A stretch of DNA of 64,000 nucleotides from Paraburkholderia adhaesiva (GTDB lineage: Bacteria > Pseudomonadota > Gammaproteobacteria > Burkholderiales > Burkholderiaceae), in NCBI RefSeq assembly GCF_021390575.1, contig NZ_JAJEJQ010000003.1, positions 302,001-366,000 of the forward strand, written 5' to 3'. Below, piece by piece: positions 57,762-64,000 of the stretch (within the stretch, counting starts at the first letter, position 1; every line of letters starts with the position of its first letter). The notes under the pieces were generated by a model that had not been told where the DNA came from, did not search any database, and saw only the letters and a program-made list of their open reading frames with translations. The translations under genes were made by a program, and so were the position numbers.

Positions 57762-57998
57762 ATGGGCGAATCCATCACACTGCTTGCACCAATCGACGGC
57801 CTTACGGAAATCATGCTGCGCGAGCCGACCGTCGATGAAATCGCGAAAGTCAACGACGATTCACAGAAATTCGGCGCGGTGCGTGCCATGAAAAACCTGA
57901 TTGCCTCGATGGCCCACATTGAAGTCGCGATGGTGGGCAAGATGGGCGCGCGCGATTTCAACGCGTGCAACAAATACCTGTCCGCTTTTTTCGATTAG
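57762..57998 (+). CDS. Tail assembly chaperone, zero-frame product
   Basis: 78 aa. ITLLAPIDGLTEIMLREPTVDEIAKVNDDSQKFGAVRAMKNLIASMAHIEV is the Mu gp41-like tail assembly domain. The gene ends three codons after a slippery heptamer (T TTT TTC), so a -1 shift extends it into the next frame. The short form is expected to be the major product. Confidence 0.85.
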   Translation: MGESITLLAPIDGLTEIMLREPTVDEIAKVNDDSQKFGAVRAMKNLIASMAHIEVAMVGKMGARDFNACNKYLSAFFD

Positions 57999-58150
57999 CC
58001 CCGCCGAACCTGCGCGACGTTATCGCGGACGTAACGCATTTCTACCACTGGGGACCGCGCGACGCGGGCGCGCTGACATGGACGGAGCTAGCGCAGTGGC
58101 ACGCGCAGGCGCAGCGCATCCTGCAGACCATGCAGGCGCGGGAGAATTGA
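57762..58150 (+). CDS. Tail assembly chaperone, -1 frameshift extension product
   Basis: Ribosomes that slip at 57986-57992 (T TTT TTC) read SAFFRLAPPNLRDVIADVTHFYHWGPRDAGALTWTELAQWHAQAQ and stop at 58148-58150, giving a product of about 129 aa. The extension has no ribosome site of its own and ends 3 bp before the tape-measure gene, the position expected for gpGT-type fusions that bind the tape measure. Confidence 0.82.
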
Positions 58151-58153
58151 GCC

Positions 58154-60265
58154 ATGGCCGGTAAGACCTTTACTTACACGATATCGGCCGTAGACAAGGC
58201 AACGGCAACGATTGAGCGCGTCAACAAACAGATTGACCGCATGACCGCGCCATTCAGGCGGGCCGCGCAAAGCGCGAAGGCGTTGTCCGATGCGTCCGGG
58301 CTTACCAAAGTTGCAAACAACCTGGGCAACGTTGCGAAGCAGGCGGACAAGGCCGCGCGCAGCATTACGAAAATGGCCGCGCCGTTGCTCGCGATTGTCG
58401 GCGGCGGCACGCTCGCCGGTCTGTCTGAAATGGTGGCGCACTGGGAGCGCATCGGAGCCGAAACGGAGCGCACTTCGCGCATGCTCGGCATTACCGCCAA
58501 CCAGCTAACGCAGATGCGCAGCGCCGCAACGCTTATGGGCGTTTCTGCGGACACCGTGACCTCGGGGTTTCAATCCCTGCAGGACACGTTGCAGGATGCG
58601 CGCTGGGGCCGCAATCAAGGAGCGTTCGCCACGCTCCAGGCGCTCGGCATCCGGTTACGCACGACAAGGAGCGGCGCGATTGACACGCAGGCCGCCATGT
58701 ACGACCTCGCGGACCGCATGCAGCGTATCCAGAAACGCGACCCGGCCGCCGCGCGCAATCTCGCGCGCTCGCTCGGCGTGGAGCAACTTTTGCCCGTGCT
58801 TGTGCAGGGGCGCGCGGCGATGCAGCGATACGAAGCCGAAGCGCGACGCCTGCGCGGCGACTTTACCCCGGACATGGCAAACCGCGCGCAGGCATTCAGC
58901 CAGGCACTTTCTGGAATGGGCCTCGCCGTTGACGGGCTCAAGGTGTCGATTGCCGACAAGCTCGCGCCCGTGCTGGGTCCGATGATTGAAAAATTTTCGA
59001 ACTGGATTGCCATAAATCGCGACCTCATTTCGCAGCGTGTCGCCGCGCTTGTCGAACGCATCGCGAAGGCACTTGAACGCCTGTTCGAAGGGGTGGACTG
59101 GGATTCGTTTCTGGACGATATCGGCGATACGGTCGATTCAATCAGCCGCCTTGTAACCTGGTTGCTCAACGCAGTTAAAGCTATGGGCGGATTCAAGTCC
59201 GTAGCCATAGGCGTTGCGCTGTACATGGCGGGCGGCTTCGTCACGTCGATTTTCTCGGCCGTGGGGAGTATCGCGGGCCTTGTGGGGCGTCTCGGCGGCC
59301 TTGCGGCGGCTCTCACCAGCGCGGGCACGGCGGCAACGACCGCCGCCGAAGCCGTAACAGGTGCCGAAGCGGCGACCGCAGGCGCGGGCGCAGCGGGTGC
59401 CGGTGCAGCGGGTGCCGGTGCGGCCGCCGAAGGCGCAGCGGGTGCGGGTGCAGCCGCCGCAGCTGGCGGTGGCCTGCTCGCGCGCATGCTCGGCGGCGTT
59501 ATGCGCTTCGTGAACCCGTTGACCGTGGGCGCATACCTTGGATTGCATAGCGAAGAACTGGGCGGCCAGAGCGAAGCCGACACGCTAAAGCGCATTCGCG
59601 CCGCCGAAGCGGCATCAGGCGGGCAATGGACCGGGGCAAACTTCCAGCCTACGGACGCAATGAAAAATGCGACCGTGACGCAATGGGCCAAAAGCCTGAA
59701 TTTCGCGGGCCTCGAAAAACAGTATGGATTGACGCCCGGCCTGCTGTCCGCCGTCGCCCAGGTTGAATCAGGCGGCAACGCTTCGGCCGTGTCGCGTGCG
59801 GGCGCGGCGGGCCTGTTCCAGTTCATGCCCGCGACCGCGCGCGAGTACGGAATTAATCCGCTCGATCCGACACAGGCGGCGGGCGCGGCGGCGAAGAAAC
59901 TGGCGGGCCTCATGCAGCATTATCACGGCAACCTCTCTGCGGCGCTCGCGGCCTACAACTGGGGCGAAGGTAACGTCGACCGGCGCGGGCTCGCAAATGC
60001 ACCCGCCGAAACACAGGCGTATGCGCCGAAGGTGCTGGCCGCGCTGCGCGCCTATGGCGACGCACCCGGCGACGAAGACACGGACGCGAACGCAGCCGCG
60101 CCCATGCCGTCGCTGAATGCCCCGTCGCCGCAACAGGCGACCACGGCCGCGCCCGTCGTGAACGTGAATACGCAGGTCCACGTCGAGCGCGACGGACGCA
60201 CCAGCGTTCGCACGCAGACACCGACAGGCCTTAGCGTTGCTTATCCGATGGCACCGCAGACGTAA
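58154..60265 (+). CDS. Tape measure protein with C-terminal lytic transglycosylase domain
   Basis: 703 aa. The N-terminus is coiled and Ala-rich (VDKATATIERVNKQIDRMTAPFRRAAQSAKAL), with membrane-like stretches around residues 340-400 and an Ala/Gly repeat at about 400-440. From about residue 519 an SLT domain follows: LLSAVAQVESGGNASAVSRAGAAGLFQFMPATAREYG with catalytic Glu, then LSAALAAYNWGEGNVDRRG. It sets tail length and should cut peptidoglycan when DNA enters the host. Confidence 0.92.
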   Translation: MAGKTFTYTISAVDKATATIERVNKQIDRMTAPFRRAAQSAKALSDASGLTKVANNLGNVAKQADKAARSITKMAAPLLAIVGGGTLAGLSEMVAHWERIGAETERTSRMLGITANQLTQMRSAATLMGVSADTVTSGFQSLQDTLQDARWGRNQGAFATLQALGIRLRTTRSGAIDTQAAMYDLADRMQRIQKRDPAAARNLARSLGVEQLLPVLVQGRAAMQRYEAEARRLRGDFTPDMANRAQAFSQALSGMGLAVDGLKVSIADKLAPVLGPMIEKFSNWIAINRDLISQRVAALVERIAKALERLFEGVDWDSFLDDIGDTVDSISRLVTWLLNAVKAMGGFKSVAIGVALYMAGGFVTSIFSAVGSIAGLVGRLGGLAAALTSAGTAATTAAEAVTGAEAATAGAGAAGAGAAGAGAAAEGAAGAGAAAAAGGGLLARMLGGVMRFVNPLTVGAYLGLHSEELGGQSEADTLKRIRAAEAASGGQWTGANFQPTDAMKNATVTQWAKSLNFAGLEKQYGLTPGLLSAVAQVESGGNASAVSRAGAAGLFQFMPATAREYGINPLDPTQAAGAAAKKLAGLMQHYHGNLSAALAAYNWGEGNVDRRGLANAPAETQAYAPKVLAALRAYGDAPGDEDTDANAAAPMPSLNAPSPQQATTAAPVVNVNTQVHVERDGRTSVRTQTPTGLSVAYPMAPQT

Positions 60266-60267
60266 CC

Positions 60268-61587
60268 ATGGGCGCAATCAGACGGCCGTTTTTCTCGGCA
60301 CTCCAGACCGCTAGCTGGCGAGGTGTGCCGTTTGCCGTGACGGGCGGCACGCTCAAGGCAGGCCGCCGCGTCGCGCTGCACGAATACCCCTATCGTGACG
60401 ATGTTTGGGTGGAGGATATCGGCCGCGCCGGGCGGCGGATTTCGCTAACCGGGTTCCTGTTGCAGGACGCGGCCTATGGTGGCGGCGACGTGCTCGCGCA
60501 GCGCGCCGCCATGATTGCGGCATGCGAGACACCCGACCAGGGCGACGGCGAACTCGTACACCCCTCGCTCGGACGCGTCACCGCATCATTGCTCGAATTC
60601 GAATGCGAGGAACGCGGCGAGCGCGGGCGCAGTTTCGAACTGCGCTTCACGTTAATCGAAGCGGGAACGGAACAGTTCCCCACGCTTTCGATTGCCACGC
60701 AGGCGCAAACTGGGCTATCCGTAGTGGCGGCCTATGCCGCCGCCGCGCAGGACTTCGCGAACCGACTGGGCGCGCTGCTGCAAACGCCGCCGCTTGTGGG
60801 CGAAATCGAACGCACCGCGCAGGCCTTCGTGGTGGACGCGCAGACGATCACGCAGCGCGCCACCTCGCTTGTTGCCATGGTCGCGACACTTCAGGGGCAA
60901 TACGGGCGATTCGTGGGCGAATTCACGGCGACCGTAAAGAACCCGCTTACGACCGTGCAGCAGCTAGTCGGCGCGGGCGCGCAGGCGCGCGAGGCGGTGA
61001 CGGAAAGCGGAAACGCGCTCATTGCGGCGGCATCGGCTGCCGACTATGCGGGCATGTCAACGGCCGCGCAATCGCTCGTTGAAGCCGTGCAGACCGCGAA
61101 CCCGGACCCGCACCAGGCCGTGCAATCGCTCGCGTTGCTCCAGCAGGATACGCCCGCGCAGGTATGCGCCACGGCCGCGCTCACGATGGCGAACGCGGGC
61201 GTAACGGCCATGCTCAGGCGTACAGCGGTAACGGCGCTCGCGGACAGCACGACGAATTACGCGCTCACCTCTTACGACGATGCGCAGCAATTGCGCTCGA
61301 CCGTGTGCGAAGCGCTCGACGCGGAAATCCTGATTGCGGCCGATACGGGCGACGATGCGACATTCCAGGCGCTCGGCGCGCTCGAAACTGCCGTAGTCCA
61401 GGACCTCACAACGCGCGGCGAATCGCTCGCGACCATGCAGACAATCACCATGGGCGCATCGTTGCCGGTTATCGTGATTGCGCAACGCCTCTATCAGGAC
61501 GTTTCACGCTACGACGAACTGGTGCAGCAGATAGTCCCCGTTAATCCGGCCTTCGCACCCGCAGCGTTCCGTGCGCCGGTATCCTAA
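60268..61587 (+). CDS. Mu gpN-like tail/DNA-circularisation protein
   Basis: 439 aa. The N-terminal third (FFSALQTASWRGVPFAVTGGTLKAGRRVALHEYPYRDDVWVEDIGRAGRRISLTGFLLQ) is the DNA circularisation N-terminal domain found in Mu gpN-like proteins. The remainder is helical and Ala-rich. It acts in the distal tail tube or baseplate hub and is followed by the baseplate genes. Confidence 0.88.
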   Translation: MGAIRRPFFSALQTASWRGVPFAVTGGTLKAGRRVALHEYPYRDDVWVEDIGRAGRRISLTGFLLQDAAYGGGDVLAQRAAMIAACETPDQGDGELVHPSLGRVTASLLEFECEERGERGRSFELRFTLIEAGTEQFPTLSIATQAQTGLSVVAAYAAAAQDFANRLGALLQTPPLVGEIERTAQAFVVDAQTITQRATSLVAMVATLQGQYGRFVGEFTATVKNPLTTVQQLVGAGAQAREAVTESGNALIAAASAADYAGMSTAAQSLVEAVQTANPDPHQAVQSLALLQQDTPAQVCATAALTMANAGVTAMLRRTAVTALADSTTNYALTSYDDAQQLRSTVCEALDAEILIAADTGDDATFQALGALETAVVQDLTTRGESLATMQTITMGASLPVIVIAQRLYQDVSRYDELVQQIVPVNPAFAPAAFRAPVS

Positions 61588-61603
61588 TCGTTTGCGAACG
61601 GCA

Positions 61604-61855
61604 CTATATCTTCAGGTCTGGATCGCGCGTGTAGACGTAGGCAAGTCCGCGATCCATGGCTTCCTCGCGTGCATGTAGCTCGTTATAGAAATATTTTCGC
61701 GCGGCCAGAATAGTCTTCTGTGCGGTTCGCCGACCGTACCAGGTGATAACAACGGCATCGCCAAACACTTCCTCATCTCCCATGTCCACTGGTTCGGGGT
61801 CGGGGCGGATTTCGTAGTTGCCAACCGTCAACCGATAGCAGGAACGTTCGTCCAT
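61604..61855 (-). CDS. Small leftward hypothetical protein (83 aa)
   Basis: MDERSCYRLTVGNYEIRPDPEPVDMGDEEVFGDAVVITWYGRRTAQKTILAARKYFYNEL reads as a small beta/alpha protein with acidic patches. It interrupts the rightward tail operon on the opposite strand, with no terminator seen, and looks like a one-gene insertion. No family recognised. Confidence 0.55.
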   Translation of the reverse strand: MDERSCYRLTVGNYEIRPDPEPVDMGDEEVFGDAVVITWYGRRTAQKTILAARKYFYNELHAREEAMDRGLAYVYTRDPDLKI

Positions 61856-61927
61856 TTTCGGCCTCTCGTCTGATTACTGCCCTACGGACACCCAGCATAG
61901 GTAAACGGGCGAGATACGCAAGCTGTC

Positions 61928-63016
61928 ATGCTGGACGATGTAACCCTGACCGTAGGTGGCCAGCGTATCGCCGGGTGGACAACGATCCGGGTAACTCGCG
62001 GAATGGAACGCATACCGGCTGATTTCGATATCGGTCTGACTGAGCGTTACCCGAATACGACCGAAGTAAGCGTTATGGAGGGTGACCCCTGCGTGCTTTC
62101 GATTGGGGGCGATGCGGTCATAACCGGCTACGTGGACCGCGTTAGCGAACAGATCGACGCGCATAACCACATTCTTTCAGTTTCGGGCCGTGGCAAATGC
62201 GAAGACATAGTCGATTGCTCGGCGCAGTTCGATTCGTTCCAGTTCCAGAACATCAGCACCGCCGACATTGCCGCGCTGTTGTGCAAGCCGTTTGGTGTGA
62301 ACGTCAAGGCGCTTTCTCCCGGCATGATTCACCCCCAGGTCTGTCTGAATGTCGGCGAAACGCCGTATTCGGTAATTGACCGCCTCTGCAAGGTGGCGCA
62401 ACTGCTGTGCTACGAAGACGCGGACGGCGACCTCGTAATTGGACCACTCTCGACAAACGAAGCGGCGGGCGGCTTCGCGCTGGGCGTCAATGTCGAACGC
62501 GCGGGCTATATGCGCGATATCTCGCAGCGCTTCAGCGAGTACCGCGTTTATCTCGTCGGAACCGGGCTATTTACCGATGCCGGACAGCAGCCCCTGGACG
62601 AATACACCGTCAACGATACGACCATGCCGCGTTACCGGCCCAGGGCATTCATTGCGGAAACCGGCGATGCAGGCGCGACCGTATCGAACCAGCACGCGCT
62701 ATGGGAATGTAACCGCCGCATCGGGCGCGGCAACGTGGTAACGGTGACGGGCTCGACGTGGCGCGACAGCGCGGGCGCGCTCTACATGCCCAACACGCTT
62801 GCGGCGCTCCACATGTCGCAGCTTAAATTGATCGACGGCCAGAAATTCACTATCGGCGAGGTGACATACCGGCGCGACATGAACGGCACCGGTTGCGATA
62901 TCACGCTTATGCCGCCGCAGGCCTTCCAGCCGGAACCCATTCTCTACATGCCGTTGCCGCAGGATGCCGCCGCCGCGCTCGGACCGGGCTACGGACAACC
63001 CGCGCAGCAGGTCTAA
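61928..63016 (+). CDS. Baseplate hub protein (Mu gpP-like)
   Basis: 362 aa. VTLTVGGQRIAGWTTIRVTRGMERIPADFDIGLTERYP opens the gpP-like hub fold, with DRLCKVAQLLCYEDADGDLVI and the C-terminal ITLMPPQAFQPEP. It forms the trimeric hub that carries the spike. It is coupled to the spike gene, which starts 3 bp after its stop. Confidence 0.9.
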   Translation: MLDDVTLTVGGQRIAGWTTIRVTRGMERIPADFDIGLTERYPNTTEVSVMEGDPCVLSIGGDAVITGYVDRVSEQIDAHNHILSVSGRGKCEDIVDCSAQFDSFQFQNISTADIAALLCKPFGVNVKALSPGMIHPQVCLNVGETPYSVIDRLCKVAQLLCYEDADGDLVIGPLSTNEAAGGFALGVNVERAGYMRDISQRFSEYRVYLVGTGLFTDAGQQPLDEYTVNDTTMPRYRPRAFIAETGDAGATVSNQHALWECNRRIGRGNVVTVTGSTWRDSAGALYMPNTLAALHMSQLKLIDGQKFTIGEVTYRRDMNGTGCDITLMPPQAFQPEPILYMPLPQDAAAALGPGYGQPAQQV

Positions 63017-63018
63017 CC

Positions 63019-63606
63019 GTGCAATCGCAATTCTGGAGTCTGGTCCGCTCGCTCGGGCGCGGACGCCTCACGCGCGTTGATGATAGCGGCCCCGTGCAGC
63101 TTGTGCAGATGCAGCTATCGCAAAACGAAACACGCGATTCGACACCGCGACTCTGTGACTATGGTTTTTCGTCGAATCCGCCCGCAGGCGCGGACGCGGT
63201 GGCGGTGTTTCTCGCAGGCAACCGGATAAACGGCGTTGTTATTGCTTGCGGGCATCAGGAATACCGCGTGCGTAACCTCGCATCCGGCGAGGTGTGCGTG
63301 AGTGACAACCGGGGGCAATCGGTTTATCTGTCCGCTTCGGGCATCGTGATAAACGGCGGCGGCCTGCCGCTGAAAATCACGAATACCCCTGAAATTACGG
63401 CAGATTCTCCGCTCATGCACTGCACGGGCAACATCGAATGTGACGGCAACATCGCTGCGGCCGGTGACATACTCGACAACAGCGGCACGAATGCGCAGAC
63501 GATGGCCGCAGGCCGCAAGACATACGACATTCACACGCACGATGTGACCCAGGTTCAGGGCGGGCAATCGACCATCAAGAGCAATCCGCCTACGCCGCAG
63601 GAATAG
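63019..63606 (+). CDS. Baseplate spike protein (gpV)
   Basis: 195 aa from the GTG at 63019 (the frame is open upstream inside the hub gene, which is shadow). RSLGRGRLTRVDDSGPVQLVQMQLSQNETRD is the OB-fold start, followed by a beta-helix needle (YLSASGIVINGGGLPLKITNTPEITADSPLMHCTGNIECDGNI) and the end HTHDVTQVQGGQSTIKSNPP, whose His residues could hold the apical metal. It is the membrane-piercing spike. Confidence 0.9.
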   Translation: MQSQFWSLVRSLGRGRLTRVDDSGPVQLVQMQLSQNETRDSTPRLCDYGFSSNPPAGADAVAVFLAGNRINGVVIACGHQEYRVRNLASGEVCVSDNRGQSVYLSASGIVINGGGLPLKITNTPEITADSPLMHCTGNIECDGNIAAAGDILDNSGTNAQTMAAGRKTYDIHTHDVTQVQGGQSTIKSNPPTPQE

Positions 63607-63609
63607 ACC

Positions 63610-64000
63610 ATGCCCGATATCACGACCCGATGGGATATCGACCGCATGCAAGGCGACTGGGTTTTATCCGGGCCTTCGCTGCAATCGGGCGGCGACCTGC
63701 AAACTGCCGTCCTGATATCGCTATTTACTGACCGCCTCGCACTGCCGGGCGATCCGACACCGGACGGCGACAGGCGCGGATGGTGGGGCGACGATGCCAG
63801 GTATCCGATTGGTTCGCGCCTGTGGTTGCTCAATCGCGTCAAGGGTCCGCAGGACGTACCGCAACGTGCGCAGGACTACGCAGCAGAAGCGCTGCGATGG
63901 TTGATCGATGACGGTGTGGTGGCGTCATTCGACATTGCGCCGCAGTGGATAACGCCCAACCGGCTTGACCTCACCATAACCGCGAACCGTTCGGACGGCT
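63610..64000 (+). CDS. Mu gp46-like baseplate wedge protein, cut by the window edge
   Basis: The first 130 codons are present. MPDITTRWDIDRMQGDWVLS, then DLQTAVLISLFTDRLALPGDPTPDGDRRGWWGDD and RLWLLNRVKGPQDVPQRAQDYAAEALRWLIDDGV match the gp46 family. The gene starts 4 bp after the spike stop and runs off the end at 64000, with the rest of the baseplate expected beyond. Confidence 0.88.
   Translation, partial: MPDITTRWDIDRMQGDWVLSGPSLQSGGDLQTAVLISLFTDRLALPGDPTPDGDRRGWWGDDARYPIGSRLWLLNRVKGPQDVPQRAQDYAAEALRWLIDDGVVASFDIAPQWITPNRLDLTITANRSDG

Larger units (their letters stand above)
22056..64000. mobile_element. Prophage: temperate myovirus with lambda-type head and Mu-type tail (right end outside window)
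   Basis: It runs from the broken receptor gene at about 22,055 past the window edge, so at least 42 kb. The contents are integrase, a RecT/exonuclease early operon, O/P-type replication genes, RusA, DNA methyltransferase, terminase, head genes and a contractile-tail operon, all in phage order. Cargo genes on the opposite strand, several with lower GC, sit at 37.4-40.7, 47.6-48.4, 48.9-49.4 and 61.6-61.9 kb. Head genes look lambda-like and tail genes Mu-like. All structural genes seen are intact, so it may be inducible. The exact left boundary is inferred from where receptor homology stops. Confidence 0.93.

Noticed and set aside
22056..64000. CRISPR array in the prophage, prompted by the RAMP-like protein
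   Set aside because: No evenly spaced repeats with unique spacers were seen anywhere in the window.

Overview
The window is a piece of a GC-rich betaproteobacterial chromosome, most likely Burkholderia, Paraburkholderia or Caballeronia. That is inferred from codon bias, from the Hsp70/Hsp70/DUF2760 locus, and from typical Burkholderiaceae families (HiPIP, DUF899, DUF2182, DUF2322). It falls into two unlike halves that meet at about 22.06 kb.

Host half (1-22,055). The order is a small lipoprotein flanked by two related gene-end remnants, a GNAT acetyltransferase, and a leftward DUF2760-Hsp70-Hsp70 operon. Then come a Tat-exported high-potential iron-sulfur protein, the RNA helicase DbpA, a MASE2-GGDEF diguanylate cyclase, and a 9-bp minisatellite. 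Next are a divergent SDR/LysR pair, a beta-propeller protein coupled to a winged-helix regulator, DUF899 and DUF2182 proteins, and a second GGDEF protein. The half ends with an AhpD-like protein, DUF2322, a glutathione S-transferase, a decayed GNAT gene, a universal stress protein, and the 3' part of a chemotaxis receptor gene.

Prophage half (about 22,056 to beyond 64,000; the right end is not in the window). The left end lies inside the receptor gene, at the codons for its conserved signalling tip. From left to right: a P4-type integrase; a leftward early operon (AlpA-like protein, zinc-ribbon protein, RecT, YqaJ exonuclease, a protein with RAMP-like motifs, an RNA polymerase alpha-CTD homologue); a roughly 1-kb control region with 10-bp iterons; and a rightward replication block (lambda O-like, P-like, a DnaB N-domain-like protein, RusA, several small proteins, a PD-(D/E)XK chimera, a beta-class methyltransferase). 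A leftward cassette follows with three PAAR proteins, a Tae4-type amidase and two membrane proteins. After a two-sided promoter/terminator switch come regulators, terminase and the structural genes. The head is lambda-type (gpA terminase, gpW, portal, S49 protease, decoration protein, capsid). The tail is contractile and Mu-type (sheath, tube, frameshifting chaperone, tape measure with lytic transglycosylase, gpN/gpP/gpV/gp46).

Reading of the whole. The prophage is a temperate myovirus of mosaic origin. Several leftward cargo genes interrupt the rightward late operon: a PAAR/Tae4 cassette, a transglycosylase with a secreted partner, an NYN nuclease and one small unknown. The least explained features are the 5-bp-periodic C-rich tracts that keep one strand orientation in three places, the symmetric attenuated promoters that drive the PAAR cassette and the late region, and the methyltransferase-leader/PD-(D/E)XK chimera. 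No phage repressor, holin or dedicated rightward endolysin was recognised.
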